Shown: one piece after another, positions 8,069 through 17,957 of the stretch
Numbering within the stretch: the stretch's first letter is position 1
How the letters are laid out: each line of letters opens with the position of its first letter
Source of the DNA: Polycyclovorans sp964425915
GTDB taxonomy: Bacteria > Pseudomonadota > Gammaproteobacteria > Nevskiales > Nevskiaceae
Length of the DNA stretch: 64,000 nucleotides
Assembly: GCA_964425915.1 (NCBI GenBank)
Contig: CAYROO010000006.1
Span: 62,001 to 126,000, forward strand
Direction of reading: 5' to 3'
Position numbers and translations under genes: made by a program
Notes under the pieces: generated by a model
The model's input: only the letters and a program-made list of their open reading frames with translations
Database searches by the model: none
What the model was told of the DNA's origin: nothing

Positions 8069-9322
8069 TCAGGCGCTGAAGGCAGCGCGCAGCAGGTAAA
8101 AGAACAGGATCGACAGGATGGCGCCGGCCGGCAGGGTGATCACCCAGGACACGAAGATGGTCCGGATCACGCTGAGGTTGAGCGAGGCGATGCCGCGCGC
8201 CATACCCACCCCCAACACCGCGCCGACCAGGGTGTGCGTGGTGGAGATCGGCAGGCCGATGCCCGAGGCCGCCACCACGGTGGTGGCGGCCGCAAGGGTG
8301 GCGGCAAAGCCTCGCGATGGGGTGAGGTCGGTGATCCGGGTGCCGACCGTGGCCATCACACGCTGGCCGAAGGTGACCAGGCCCAGCACGATTCCAACGG
8401 CCCCCAGCAATAAGACCCAGGGTGGCACCAGGCTCTGAGCAGCAACGGTGCCGCTCTCGACCACGCCGACGATCGCCGCCACCGGACCGACGGCATTGGC
8501 GACATCGTTGGAGCCATGGGCGAAGGCCATGGCACAGGCGGTAACGACCATCAGCACGCCGAAAACCCGCTCCACACTGGCGAACTGGAAGTTGTGGTCC
8601 TGCCGCGGATCCAGCGGCAGCCGTCGGATCACGGCGACCCCTGCCAGCGCAATCACCAGCGCGATGACCAGCGACCAGCCGAAAGCGCCGAAGCTCCCCA
8701 GGTGCAGGCCGACATGCTTCAAGCCCTTGGTCAGGGTGACCAGCGCGGTGACCAGTGCGGTCACGAAGATGTAGCCCGGCACGTAGCGCAACGCCGCCCG
8801 CAGCGGCTGCTCGGTGTTGAGGATGAGCCCCTGCACACTCATGAACAGCCCATACGCCAACAAGCCTGAGAGTACCGGCGACACCACCCAACTGGCGGCA
8901 ATGCTGCCGATCTTGTCCCAGTGCACCGCATCCAGACCGATCCCGAAGGCGGCAAAGCCGACAATGGCACCGACAATGGAATGGGTGGTGGACACCGGCC
9001 AGCCAAAGAACGAGGCCACCATCAGCCAGGTGCCGGCAGCCAGCAGCGATGCCAACATGCCGTACACCAATAGCTCCGGCTGCCCAGCCAGGCGGGCCGT
9101 GTCGATCATGCCGTTGCGGATGGTCGCGGTTACCTCGCCTCCGGCCAGATAGGCCCCGGAGAATTCGAAGACGGCGGCGATGATGATGGCCTGGCGAATG
9201 GTGACCGCCCGCGAGCCAACCGACGTCGACATGGCGTTGGCGACGTCGTTGGCGCCCACACCCCAGGCCATGAACAGCCCGAACACGCAGGCCAGCGCGA
9301 TGTACGCAGTTGCGATATCCAT
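8069..9322 (-). CDS. pit: Inorganic phosphate transporter, Pit family
   Basis: 417 aa, about 10-11 hydrophobic segments. Both copies of the family signature are present: GANDVANAMSTSVGSRA near the N-terminus and GSNDVANAVGPVAA in the second half, each followed by a P-I/V-S-T-T-H motif (WPVSTTHSIVGA, LPISTTHTLVGA). It moves metal-phosphate in with protons across the inner membrane. It follows the DUF47 gene by 6 bases in the same direction, the standard Pit partner. It converges with the desaturase gene, stops 4 bases apart. Confidence 0.93.
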   Translation of the reverse strand: MDIATAYIALACVFGLFMAWGVGANDVANAMSTSVGSRAVTIRQAIIIAAVFEFSGAYLAGGEVTATIRNGMIDTARLAGQPELLVYGMLASLLAAGTWLMVASFFGWPVSTTHSIVGAIVGFAAFGIGLDAVHWDKIGSIAASWVVSPVLSGLLAYGLFMSVQGLILNTEQPLRAALRYVPGYIFVTALVTALVTLTKGLKHVGLHLGSFGAFGWSLVIALVIALAGVAVIRRLPLDPRQDHNFQFASVERVFGVLMVVTACAMAFAHGSNDVANAVGPVAAIVGVVESGTVAAQSLVPPWVLLLGAVGIVLGLVTFGQRVMATVGTRITDLTPSRGFAATLAAATTVVAASGIGLPISTTHTLVGAVLGVGMARGIASLNLSVIRTIFVSWVITLPAGAILSILFFYLLRAAFSA

Positions 9323-9328
9323 GGGGCG

Positions 9329-10015
9329 TCAGCGCCCGCCCGACATCATGACCTGCAAGCGCGCGCCCACCCGCTGGGCACGGTCGGCCAGATCACCGAT
9401 CCAGTCGATGATCTGATAGAAAAAGATGACGTCGACCGGGGGCAGCTCGCGCTCCAGCGCCAGCAATTGTTCACGCAAGGCCACCTGCAGTCGGTCGGTT
9501 TCATGCTCGATCCGGTCGAGGTCGTTGAGCAGGTCGCTGACCCGGTGGGTTTCGCGGCCCCGAAAGCCGGTGTCGAGCAACGCGTCCAGCTCCCGAATCG
9601 CCCGGTGCGCTTGGTGGCAGGCCGCCACCGTGCGGTCGACGTAGGCGCGGAACGCCGCCTCCAGCGGCGCCGGAACCTGCATGCGACGGCCCAGCATCAG
9701 GCCGGCGATGTCCTTGACCTTGTTGGCCACCTTGTCCTGCATCAACAGCATGTCGAGCAGGTCGCGTCGGTCCACCGCCATGAACAGATGAGTCGGCAGC
9801 TGTCGGCGTAGCGCCTTCTTGAGCTCGTCGGCCGCCTGTTCACCCTCCGCAATCGCTTCCCGCAGCGCGGCGGCGTTCTGCCAATCCTGCGCGATCGCAG
9901 CCTCAACAAAGCGCGGCAACAGATCAACGCATGCGATCACCTGCGTCATATGGTGCTTCAGGGGCTGGATGGGCGAGCCGCCCAGGATCTCGGCAATCGT
10001 GCTTTTCAGTGGCAT
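9329..10015 (-). CDS. DUF47 / PhoU-like phosphate transport regulator
   Basis: 228 aa, mostly helical and charged, with the TIGR00153-family profile: LGGSPIQPLKHHMTQVIAC at the N-terminus, then MLLMQDKVANKVKDIAG, and the closing FYQIIDWIGDLADRAQRVG. These PhoU-like proteins are encoded just ahead of pit genes and are thought to modulate low-affinity phosphate uptake. Here the stop is 6 bases from the pit start, so they form an operon. No membrane segment. Confidence 0.88.
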   Translation of the reverse strand: MPLKSTIAEILGGSPIQPLKHHMTQVIACVDLLPRFVEAAIAQDWQNAAALREAIAEGEQAADELKKALRRQLPTHLFMAVDRRDLLDMLLMQDKVANKVKDIAGLMLGRRMQVPAPLEAAFRAYVDRTVAACHQAHRAIRELDALLDTGFRGRETHRVSDLLNDLDRIEHETDRLQVALREQLLALERELPPVDVIFFYQIIDWIGDLADRAQRVGARLQVMMSGGR

Positions 10016-10057
10016 GCCGGGAATTGTAATAAAAGCTTCACATTCCCGACGGGTACC

Positions 10058-10825
10058 TCAAAGCGGAATCTGCATACCCCGCTTGACGTGCTGATACGAC
10101 CAGTCGGCCAGCGCCGTTCTGCACTGGGCCTCGATGCGCGATTCCTCGCCTGGCTTGTGGTGCGTCAGCAATAGCGTCGGGCGGTGGCGCAACTGCTGCA
10201 GGGACACCGCCAAACGCTGGGGCGTGAAATGGCGCGAGAGCTCGCCCAGCGCCGCTTCTTCATCCGAAAACGCGATCTCGATCATCAAACGGTCGAGCCG
10301 TGGCAAGGCATTGAGGCCGGCCCAGAGCTCGGGCGCGTCAGCGGTGTCACCGGTGAATACCAGCATGCCCGCGGGGCCCTCCACCGCGTAGCCCATGGCG
10401 GGCACGGTGTGGAAGGCAGGCACACCGGCCAGGCGCAAACCATCGGCCAAGGGCTGCCAGGCCCCGGGCGCAAGCGGGCACCATTGCAATAGCGGCGTCT
10501 GCGCGCAGGGCAAGGCCGCAAAGTCGGGCCAGACATGCCAGTTGAACAGGTGTTGCTTGAGCGTGTCGATCACTTCGGCGCGGGCGTGCACGCGCAGCGG
10601 CTGGTCGATTTCATCGAGCAGGTTATCGGCGAGGAATGCCAGTCCGCACACGTGATCGAGGTGGGCGTGGGTGAGAAACACCTGACGCAAGCGACGTTGT
10701 GCTGCGAGGTCGAGATCACCCACACCGGTTCCGGCATCGATCAGCACGCTGTCGCCGAGCAACAGACTGGTGGTCCGCAAGCCCGGGCCGATGCCGCCAC
10801 TGCACCCCAGCACTGTCATCTGCAT
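10058..10825 (-). CDS. Class II 3',5'-cyclic-nucleotide phosphodiesterase, metallo-beta-lactamase fold
   Basis: 255 aa. The metal-binding motif HAHLDH (53-58) followed by VCGLAF fits the class II phosphodiesterase signature (as in yeast PDE1 and Vibrio CpdP); later conserved positions include VFTGDT and LLTHH. It would hydrolyse cAMP or cGMP to the 5' monophosphate. The ATG at 10825 is preceded by a near-perfect AAGGAGGA six bases upstream; the longer frame from 10846 has no such site. No signal peptide is seen, so probably cytoplasmic. Other metallo-beta-lactamase hydrolases (RNase Z relatives) remain a second possibility. Confidence 0.75.
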   Translation of the reverse strand: MQMTVLGCSGGIGPGLRTTSLLLGDSVLIDAGTGVGDLDLAAQRRLRQVFLTHAHLDHVCGLAFLADNLLDEIDQPLRVHARAEVIDTLKQHLFNWHVWPDFAALPCAQTPLLQWCPLAPGAWQPLADGLRLAGVPAFHTVPAMGYAVEGPAGMLVFTGDTADAPELWAGLNALPRLDRLMIEIAFSDEEAALGELSRHFTPQRLAVSLQQLRHRPTLLLTHHKPGEESRIEAQCRTALADWSYQHVKRGMQIPL

Positions 10826-10872
10826 GGTGTTCCTCCTTCTTGCCATGCTACCCCGGTGATACGCTTGTCGTC

Positions 10873-11661
10873 ATGACGTTGATCCCCGCCCTGCTCGCCG
10901 CCGTTGGCTATGGCCTCGCCACCCTCTGGCTGTGGCAGACCCCGGCCGTCGCCCGTGAGCGTTGGCCTGCCGCGGCGGGCCTGCTGCTCCATACCGGGGT
11001 CCTGCTGCAGCTGCTGTGGCAGCCCGGCGGGCTGGCCATCGGCTGGACCGAAGCCCTGGCCTTGTTTGCCTGGCAATCCGCGCTGCTGCTGTGGATGCTT
11101 TCCCTGCGGCAACCCCTGCGACCACTCGGCCTTGGGCTCTACCCGCTGGCAGCGATCCTGCTGCTGATCGCTACCCTCTGGCCATCAGCGCCGGTGGCGG
11201 TGGAGGGCGGCGGTCTGGTCCGCGTGCACATTCTGCTGTCCCTGCTGTCGGCGGGCCTGCTCACCCTGGCCGCTGTGCAGGCGGCGTTGCTGGCGGCACA
11301 GGAGCATTGGCTGCATCGGCACCAGGCACCGGCGCTGATGCGCCGACTGCCACCTATCCTGACCATGGAACGCCTGTTGTTCCAGCTGGTGGCCCTGGGC
11401 TTCGCGCTGCTCTCCGCAGCACTGCTCAGTGGGCTGGCCTTCATCGACGACTGGCTGGCACAACATCTGGCCCACAAGACGGTGCTGTCGGTGGCAGCCT
11501 GGCTGATCTTTGGCGGGCTGCTGTGGGGACGCTGGCAGTTCGGACTGCGCGGACGCGCTGCCACGCGCTGGGCGCTGGCGGGCTACGGCGTCCTCATCCT
11601 CGCCTACTTCGGCAGCAAATGGGTCCTGGAAATCATGCTCGGGGCGCGCTGGAGCCTGTAG
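10873..11661 (+). CDS. CcsA/YpjD-type inner membrane protein (cytochrome c assembly-like)
   Basis: 262 aa, about eight hydrophobic helices. Features of the CcsA/HemX/YpjD group: an early LHTGVLLQL helix, VHILLSLLSAGLLTLAAVQ, LERL-like MERLLFQLVALGFALLS, AHKTVLSVAAWLIFGGLLWGR, and the closing YFGSKWVLEIML. The group is related to haem-handling cytochrome assembly proteins, but YpjD itself is linked in enterobacteria to CorB-type proteins (it is also called CorE). Here it is followed directly by a CorB-type gene, the same pairing. The ATG at 10873 excludes an upstream extension that is only a shadow of the divergent phosphodiesterase. Confidence 0.8.
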   Translation: MTLIPALLAAVGYGLATLWLWQTPAVARERWPAAAGLLLHTGVLLQLLWQPGGLAIGWTEALALFAWQSALLLWMLSLRQPLRPLGLGLYPLAAILLLIATLWPSAPVAVEGGGLVRVHILLSLLSAGLLTLAAVQAALLAAQEHWLHRHQAPALMRRLPPILTMERLLFQLVALGFALLSAALLSGLAFIDDWLAQHLAHKTVLSVAAWLIFGGLLWGRWQFGLRGRAATRWALAGYGVLILAYFGSKWVLEIMLGARWSL

Positions 11662-11746
11662 CGAGGGAATTGAACGATCGGCCGGATTGACGCTGGCCGC
11701 CGTATTCCGTCACTCTCGGGACCCACGGCCCTGAACTGCCCCGGTC

Positions 11747-13003
11747 TTGAACGACATCCCGTTATCGGCGCTCTTCGCGCTCCTGTTCCTGCTGCTGCTG
11801 CTGTCTGCCTTCTTTTCCAGCTCCGAAACGGGGCTGATGACCCTCAATCGGTATCGCCTGCGCCACCGCGCGAAGCAGGGTCATCGCGGCGCCCGGATCG
11901 CTTGGTCGCTGCTACAGCGCCCGGACCGGCTGATCGGCATCATTCTGCTGGGCAACAATTTCATCAACGTGCTGGCGGCCTCGGTGGCGACCGTCATCGG
12001 CCTGCGTCTGTTTGGCGACGATGGCATCGCCATCGCCACCGGCGCGCTCACCCTGCTGCTGCTGATCTTCGGCGAAGTGACCCCGAAGACCATGGCGGCA
12101 CTGCACCCCGAGCGCATCGCATTCCCCGCCGCCTATGTGCTGTGGCCGCTGCAGCGGCTGTTTTACCCGCTGGTGTATGCCGTCAACCTGATCAGCAATG
12201 CGCTGCTACGGCTGGTGGGAGTGTCACCGGAGGATGCTGCGGAGCACAGCATCAGCTCGGAGGAGCTGCGCACCATCGTCGCCGAGGCAGGCGCAATGAT
12301 CCCCCAGCGCCACCAGAAGATGCTGCTGTCCATTCTCGATCTCGAGAAGGCGACGGTCGAGGACATCATGGTGCCGCGCAACGAGATTCTCGGCATCGAT
12401 CTTTCCGAGCCCTGGGACGAGATCCGCGATGCCATCGTCGACAGCGAGCACACCCGACTGCCGCTGTATGACGGTTCCATCGATCAACTCAAGGGTGTGC
12501 TTCACCTGCGTCGTGTGGTCCGCCTCGCGGCCAACGACCAGCTCGACGCCGGGAGCCTGCTGGCCCTGGCGCGGGAGCCCTACTTCATCCCCGAAGGCAC
12601 GCCGCTGAACCAGCAGCTTCTCAACTTCCAGAATCAGAAGCGTCGCATCGGTTTCGTGGTCGATGAATATGGAGACATCCAAGGGCTGGTCACACTCGAA
12701 GACATCCTCGAAGAGGTGGTCGGCGAGTTCACCTCGGATCCTGCCACGCGGCTGAAGAATGTCTATGCCGACGATGACGGAAGCTTTCGCGTGGCCGGCA
12801 ACGTGACGCTGCGCAGCCTCAATCGCAACCTCGGGTGGAAACTGCCGACCAGCGGTCCGAAGACCGTCAATGGCCTGTTGCTGGAGCAGCTCGAAAGCAT
12901 TCCGCAGACGGGCAAGAAGGCGCGTATCGCCAACTATGAGTTCGAGATCATCGAGGCCCGTTCCAATGCCGTGAAGGCGGTCCGGATACGACCGGCCAGC
13001 TGA
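11747..13003 (+). CDS. corB: CorB/YfjD-type CNNM transporter-associated protein with CBS domains
   Basis: 418 aa. Four-helix DUF21/CNNM membrane domain (SSSETGLMTLNRYRLRHRAK at about 26-45, then IGIILLGNNFINVLA), two CBS repeats (VEDIMVPRNEILGIDL and IGFVVDEYGDIQGLVTLEDILEE), and a C-terminal CorC_HlyC domain. Near line-by-line similarity to E. coli CorB as I recall it; the family takes part in Mg2+ (and Co2+) homeostasis. The start is a TTG at 11747; the usual first residues of the family begin there and no better ATG lies upstream. Follows the YpjD-like gene by 85 bases. Confidence 0.9.
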   Translation: MNDIPLSALFALLFLLLLLSAFFSSSETGLMTLNRYRLRHRAKQGHRGARIAWSLLQRPDRLIGIILLGNNFINVLAASVATVIGLRLFGDDGIAIATGALTLLLLIFGEVTPKTMAALHPERIAFPAAYVLWPLQRLFYPLVYAVNLISNALLRLVGVSPEDAAEHSISSEELRTIVAEAGAMIPQRHQKMLLSILDLEKATVEDIMVPRNEILGIDLSEPWDEIRDAIVDSEHTRLPLYDGSIDQLKGVLHLRRVVRLAANDQLDAGSLLALAREPYFIPEGTPLNQQLLNFQNQKRRIGFVVDEYGDIQGLVTLEDILEEVVGEFTSDPATRLKNVYADDDGSFRVAGNVTLRSLNRNLGWKLPTSGPKTVNGLLLEQLESIPQTGKKARIANYEFEIIEARSNAVKAVRIRPAS

Positions 13004-13006
13004 TCC

Positions 13007-14359
13007 TCAGACCAGCGCGATGGCATCCTCGAGCCGCGCCACCGGCATCACCTCAATCCCAAGCGCGGATGGCTTCCGGGGTTTGTTGGCCATCGGCACG
13101 ATGGCGTGCGTGAAGCCTTGTTTGGCCGCTTCCAGCAAGCGCTCCTCCCCCGCCTGAACAGGGCGAATTTCTCCAGCCAGGCCCACCTCGCCGAAGGCGA
13201 TCCAGCCGCTGGGCATCGGTCGCCCGCGCATTGATGAAAGCGCCGCCAGCAGCAACGGAAGGTCCGAGGCCGGCTCTTGGATTTTCATGCCCCCCACGAC
13301 GTTGGCGAACACGTCCTGATCGCCCAGCGCGACGCCGCCATGACGGTGCAACACCGCAAGCAGCAGATTGAGGCGGTTGGACTCCAGCCCCTGTGTGACC
13401 CGCCGAGGGTTCCCCAGCAGCGAGCGATCGACCAGGGCCTGCACCTCCACCAGCAGCGGACGGCTACCCTGCCGCGTCACCGTGATGACACTGCCCGGAA
13501 CCGGTTGGGCATGGCGTGACAGGAACAGCGCAGACGGATTGCTGACCTCCTTGAGCCCGCCATCGGTCATGGCGAACACGGCCAGCTCGTTGACAGCGCC
13601 GAAACGATTCTTGACGGCCCGCACGATGCGGTAACGACTGCCCTCGTCGTGCTCGAAGTAGAGCACGGTATCGACCATGTGCTCGAGCACGCGCGGCCCG
13701 GCGATGGCCCCCTCCTTGGTGACATGGCCCACCAGTACCACCGCGGTCTGGCTGCGCTTGGCAAAGCGCACGATCTGGGCCGCACATTCACGCAGCTGCG
13801 AGACACTGCCGGGGGCCGATTCCAGCGCATCGGTGTACAGCGTCTGGATGGAATCGAGCACCACGAACCCGGGCTTCTGGGCCTCCACCTGGGCCAACAC
13901 GGCCTCCACCCGGGTCTCCGCGAGCACCGGAAGATCCATGCGCGGCAGCCCCAGCCGCTCCGCCCGCAGGCGTACTTGTGTGAGCGATTCCTCACCCGTG
14001 ACATACAGGGTCGGGTACAAGCCCTGTACATGGGAGAGCAATTGCAACAGCAGGGTCGACTTGCCGATGCCCGGGTCGCCGCCAATCAGAATGACGGCGC
14101 CGGGCACGATGCCGCCGCCGAGCACACGATCCATCTCCGGCGACCCGGTGGCCGTGCGCGGCACATCCGCCAGCGACACCTGGTCGAGCCGCTCAATCGC
14201 CGGCAAGGCGCTGACCGGCGTGAAGCCACCCCGGCGCGGCGACGGCGCTTCCACCTCGACCAGCGTGTTCCACTCGCCACAGTCGCTGCATTGCCCCGCC
14301 CATTTAGGGCTGGTGGCACCACAGCGTTGGCACGCATACTGCGTTTTCGATCGAGCCAT
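13007..14359 (-). CDS. radA: DNA repair protein RadA
   Basis: 450 aa, typical length. N-terminal zinc finger with C10-x2-C13 and C24-x2-C27, RecA-like ATPase with Walker A GGDPGIGKST (93-102), the RadA-specific KNRFG motif (250-254), and a C-terminal Lon-like domain (GWIAFGEVGLAGEIRP). It processes branched recombination intermediates with RecA. Its stop converges with corB, 3 bases apart; its start is divergent from the kinase gene with 56 bases between. Confidence 0.95.
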   Translation of the reverse strand: MARSKTQYACQRCGATSPKWAGQCSDCGEWNTLVEVEAPSPRRGGFTPVSALPAIERLDQVSLADVPRTATGSPEMDRVLGGGIVPGAVILIGGDPGIGKSTLLLQLLSHVQGLYPTLYVTGEESLTQVRLRAERLGLPRMDLPVLAETRVEAVLAQVEAQKPGFVVLDSIQTLYTDALESAPGSVSQLRECAAQIVRFAKRSQTAVVLVGHVTKEGAIAGPRVLEHMVDTVLYFEHDEGSRYRIVRAVKNRFGAVNELAVFAMTDGGLKEVSNPSALFLSRHAQPVPGSVITVTRQGSRPLLVEVQALVDRSLLGNPRRVTQGLESNRLNLLLAVLHRHGGVALGDQDVFANVVGGMKIQEPASDLPLLLAALSSMRGRPMPSGWIAFGEVGLAGEIRPVQAGEERLLEAAKQGFTHAIVPMANKPRKPSALGIEVMPVARLEDAIALV

Positions 14360-14415
14360 TTTTCCGGCAGTTCAAAACCGTTAGGATTGACCCACACTAT
14401 AAAGGGGAGCCGCGC

Positions 14416-17076
14416 GTGAAAGCCTCCATATGGTCGAAAGACTGGGTTGCAGCGCTGGCATTCGGGGCAGGTTTTGCAGTGATTGCCGGGCTGCTGGCAG
14501 GGGACGCCTTTCAGCAGGTCGAACGCGCAGCATATGACCTCGGCGTGCGCTCGCGCGATCGCCCGCCCTCCGAACGCATCGCCGTGGTGGCCATCGATGA
14601 CGATTCCATCCGCAACCTCGGGCGCTGGCCCTGGCCCCGTGAACTGCAGGCCGGTCTGATCGAACAGCTGGGGGCAGCCGGGGCACGGCTGGTCGGCAGC
14701 ACCGTGTTCTACTCAGAACCCCAAGCCGATACCAGCGAGGCCCTGCTGTCCTCGCTGGCGGAACAGCTTGCGCAATCGCCCCTGAGCACCGACATCCCGC
14801 AGGACATCGAGGTCTTCGGCATCATGCTCGAGGACCTCGCACAGCAGCAGCCGGCCGCAGCCCCGATCGCCGAGAGCTGGCGGCAGTCGGCTCTGGTTAC
14901 CGCCTACCCCGATGCGCTCGCAGCGTTCTCGGGCGCCTTGCAGCAGGCCCTCTCGGCCGAGTCTGGCGACGAACGGCTGACCCGCGCGATGGCGCAATCG
15001 CCTGCCGGGGTTCTGTTGCCGATGAGTTTCACGCTGGGGCAGCCGCAAGGGCGACCGAACCAGCCGCTTCCCGAACCAGTCCAACGCCAGCAGCTGCAAC
15101 AGGTGGTCGACCGGGTCGGTGCCCGCGGGCGAGGTGAAATGCCGCTGCCGACCCTTGCCGCGCAAGCGCCCATCCCCGCGCTGGCGACGGCCGCCGCTGG
15201 CATCGGTTTTCTCAACACCACGCTCGATGTGGACGGCGGGGTACGCTTCGAGCCCCTGGTCCTGGCGCACTTCGACAGCCTCTACCCATCGCTGTCGCTG
15301 CAGCTCGCAGCCGCCGCACTCAATCTCAGCGATGACGACATAGAAGTGCGGCTCGGGGAAGGCCTGCGACTCGGCGGCCTGGAGATCAACACCTCCCCCC
15401 GGCTGCTGCTGCATAGCCATTTCTACCGCCCACGCAATGGCCAGCCGCCCTTCCCCACCTACTCCTTCTACGACGTTCAGGCCGGCAAGATCCGCCTCGA
15501 CAATTTTGCCGACAAGATCGTGCTGATCGGCGCCACGGCGCGCGGCATCGGGGATGCTTTCCCAACACCGATCGCGCCATCGATGGCGCCGGTTGAGGTG
15601 CTCGCGCACAGCCTGTCCACCCTGCTCCAGGGCGACCAGTATCAGCGGCCGGCCTGGGCGCCATGGGCGGAGCTGGCGGTGTTCGCGGTGTTGCTGCTGT
15701 GGCTGGCCTTCGGTGTCCCGGCGTTGGGCGGAACCTTGGCCGCGCTGGTCACGGTGGGGCTTGCCCTGGTGCTGCTGGGCGCCCAGCACGCGCTGTTGGT
15801 GGGCAATGCCCTGTGGCTGAAGCTGGCGCTGCCGGCGCTATTCGTGCTGCTCGGTCACGGCATGATGCTGTTGAAGCGGCTCAATCTGACCGAACGACTC
15901 AAGCGCAGCTCGGAAGTGGAAAGCGCCGAATCCAACCGCATGTTGGGGCTGGCGTTTCAGGGCCAGGGCCAGCTCGACATGGCCTTTGACAAGTTCCGGC
16001 GGGTACAACCGGTCGACGACAAACTGCTCGACCTGCTCTACAACCTCGCCCTCGACTTTGAACGCAAGCGGCAGTTCAACAAGGCCGAAAACGTTTATCA
16101 GTTCATTGCGGGACATGATCGCGGCTTCCGCGACGTTCAGGATAAGCTCGGGCGCGCCCGCAAGTTGTCGGAAACCGTCATCATCGGCGGCGCGGGCGGA
16201 CGGCACCCTGGCGGCACCCTGGTGCTCGACGCCACCCAGCAGCTGGAGAAACCCATGCTGGGGCGCTACCAGGTCGAAAAGGAACTCGGCAAGGGTGCGA
16301 TGGGCATCGTCTATCTTGGTCGAGATCCCAAGATCGGACGGCAGGTGGCGATCAAGACCATGGCCCTGTCGCAAGAGTTCGAAGCCGATGAGCTGGAAAG
16401 CGTGAAGTCGCGCTTCTTTCGTGAGGCCGAAACCGCGGGGCGGCTATCGCATCCCAACATCGTGCAGATCTTCGATGCCGGCGAGGAACACGACCTTGCT
16501 TACATCGCCATGGAGTTCATCCATGGCCACGACCTCACCCGCTACACCAAGCCCAATGCTCTGCTGCCGCCCCGAGAAGCGATCCGCTTCATTGCCGAGG
16601 CGGCGGATGCACTCGACTACGCCCATGGCAACGGCATCGTCCACCGGGATATCAAGCCGGCCAACATGATGCTGGTCGAGGCGACCCGCAATCTGAAACT
16701 GATGGACTTCGGCATTGCCCGTATCGCCGACTCCTCCAAGACCAAGACCGGCATGGTACTGGGTACGCCCAGCTACATGAGCCCGGAGCAGTTGGCGGGA
16801 CGCCGGGTGGATGGCCGTTCCGACCTGTTCTCGCTGTCGGTCACGCTGTACCAGCTGCTCAGCGGCAGTCTGCCGTTCCAGGCCGACTCCATGGCCACCC
16901 TGATGTTCAAGATCGCCAACGAGCCGCATCCGGCACTGGCACTGCTATGCCCGGACCTGCCGGCGTCGGTCACCGAGGTACTCGACCGCGGCCTCACCAA
17001 GGACCCGGAGCTCCGCTACGCCCGGGCCGGCGACCTGGCGGCGGCGCTGCGCAAGGTGCTGGCGGAACTGGGCTGA
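14416..17076 (+). CDS. CHASE2-domain transmembrane serine/threonine protein kinase
   Basis: 886 aa. N-terminal membrane anchor (about 9-28), a large extracytoplasmic CHASE2 sensor domain (about 30-400, with RIAVVAIDDDSIRNLGRWPWPR and the closing KIVLIGATARGIGD), three closely spaced TM helices (about 415-490), a TPR-like helical linker (about 505-585), and a C-terminal Hanks-type kinase. Kinase motifs are complete: glycine loop GKGAMG (about 625), catalytic Lys647 in VAIK, HRDIKPANMM (His743, Asp745) and DFG (764-766). GTG start at 14416 with GGGGAG six bases ahead. It leads an operon with a PP2C phosphatase and an FHA protein. The CHASE2 ligand is unknown. Confidence 0.9.
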   Translation: MKASIWSKDWVAALAFGAGFAVIAGLLAGDAFQQVERAAYDLGVRSRDRPPSERIAVVAIDDDSIRNLGRWPWPRELQAGLIEQLGAAGARLVGSTVFYSEPQADTSEALLSSLAEQLAQSPLSTDIPQDIEVFGIMLEDLAQQQPAAAPIAESWRQSALVTAYPDALAAFSGALQQALSAESGDERLTRAMAQSPAGVLLPMSFTLGQPQGRPNQPLPEPVQRQQLQQVVDRVGARGRGEMPLPTLAAQAPIPALATAAAGIGFLNTTLDVDGGVRFEPLVLAHFDSLYPSLSLQLAAAALNLSDDDIEVRLGEGLRLGGLEINTSPRLLLHSHFYRPRNGQPPFPTYSFYDVQAGKIRLDNFADKIVLIGATARGIGDAFPTPIAPSMAPVEVLAHSLSTLLQGDQYQRPAWAPWAELAVFAVLLLWLAFGVPALGGTLAALVTVGLALVLLGAQHALLVGNALWLKLALPALFVLLGHGMMLLKRLNLTERLKRSSEVESAESNRMLGLAFQGQGQLDMAFDKFRRVQPVDDKLLDLLYNLALDFERKRQFNKAENVYQFIAGHDRGFRDVQDKLGRARKLSETVIIGGAGGRHPGGTLVLDATQQLEKPMLGRYQVEKELGKGAMGIVYLGRDPKIGRQVAIKTMALSQEFEADELESVKSRFFREAETAGRLSHPNIVQIFDAGEEHDLAYIAMEFIHGHDLTRYTKPNALLPPREAIRFIAEAADALDYAHGNGIVHRDIKPANMMLVEATRNLKLMDFGIARIADSSKTKTGMVLGTPSYMSPEQLAGRRVDGRSDLFSLSVTLYQLLSGSLPFQADSMATLMFKIANEPHPALALLCPDLPASVTEVLDRGLTKDPELRYARAGDLAAALRKVLAELG

Positions 17077-17082
17077 GCATCG

Positions 17083-17904
17083 ATGGCGCTCAAGGACAGA
17101 CTTGAGGTCGTCATGCGCTCCGATGTGGGGCGGGTTCGCGACAACAACGAGGACGCGGTGGCGGAGGACGGCGAGCTCGGCCTGGTGGTGCTGGCCGACG
17201 GCATGGGGGGCTATAGCGCCGGCGAAATTGCTTCGGGACTGGCCATCGCCACCATTCTCGATGCCGCCCGCCGCCATCTGCCAACCGAGCGGCCAGGCCA
17301 GGTCGATCCGGAGACCGGATATTCGGTGGAAGCCGAAGCGCTGCGAGAAGCGGTTACGCTCGCCCACCGGACCATTCATCAGGTTTCGCAGTCACAACCC
17401 CAATGTGCGGGGATGGGCACAACCGTGGTCTGCGCACTGTTTCATGACGATCGTGTGAGCATCGCGTATGCAGGCGACTCCCGTCTCTATCGCTGGCGCG
17501 ATGGACACCTGGAGCAGATCACACGCGACCACTCCCTGTTGGAAGAACTGGTGGCCCGCGGACACTACAGCCGCGAGGATGCCCAGCGACTGGTGCGCCG
17601 CAACATCGTGACGCGAGCGCTTGGCGTGGAGCGCGAGGTGGCAGTGGATCTGCTGGAGGAGCCCGTCGAAGTGGGCGACTGTTGGCTGCTCTGCTCCGAC
17701 GGGCTCAATGATATGGTTCCCGATGACGAGATCGCGCGTATTCTGTCGACTGGCGACGGCGGCCTTGCCGCCTGCGCCGATGCTCTGGTAGCGGCCGCGC
17801 TGGCCGCAGGTGGGAGAGACAACGTTTCGGTCATCCTGGTGCAGGCGAATCGCTCGTTTGCGCGGGGCCGACGGTGGTACGAACGCTTGATGGAATGGTT
17901 CTGA
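17083..17904 (+). CDS. PP2C-family Ser/Thr protein phosphatase (Stp1-like)
   Basis: 273 aa. All PP2C metal-binding motifs are visible: RSDVGRVRDNNEDA near the N-terminus, VVLADGMGGYSAGE, YAGDSRLYRWRDG, LCSDGLNDMV and GGRDNVSVILV. It would dephosphorylate the upstream kinase or its substrates. It starts 6 bases after the kinase stop, so the pair is co-translated. No membrane segment. The short C-terminal tail (RRWYERLMEWF) is not part of the PP2C core. Confidence 0.93.
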   Translation: MALKDRLEVVMRSDVGRVRDNNEDAVAEDGELGLVVLADGMGGYSAGEIASGLAIATILDAARRHLPTERPGQVDPETGYSVEAEALREAVTLAHRTIHQVSQSQPQCAGMGTTVVCALFHDDRVSIAYAGDSRLYRWRDGHLEQITRDHSLLEELVARGHYSREDAQRLVRRNIVTRALGVEREVAVDLLEEPVEVGDCWLLCSDGLNDMVPDDEIARILSTGDGGLAACADALVAAALAAGGRDNVSVILVQANRSFARGRRWYERLMEWF

Positions 17905-17957
17905 ACGCCATTCCCGAATCATCAACAACGTGAACGCAACCTTAGGTGACACCGCGC

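Noticed and set aside
14371..14403. TATAAA before the kinase gene as a -10 box
   Set aside because: It directly precedes the ribosome site and has no -35 box at a usable distance.
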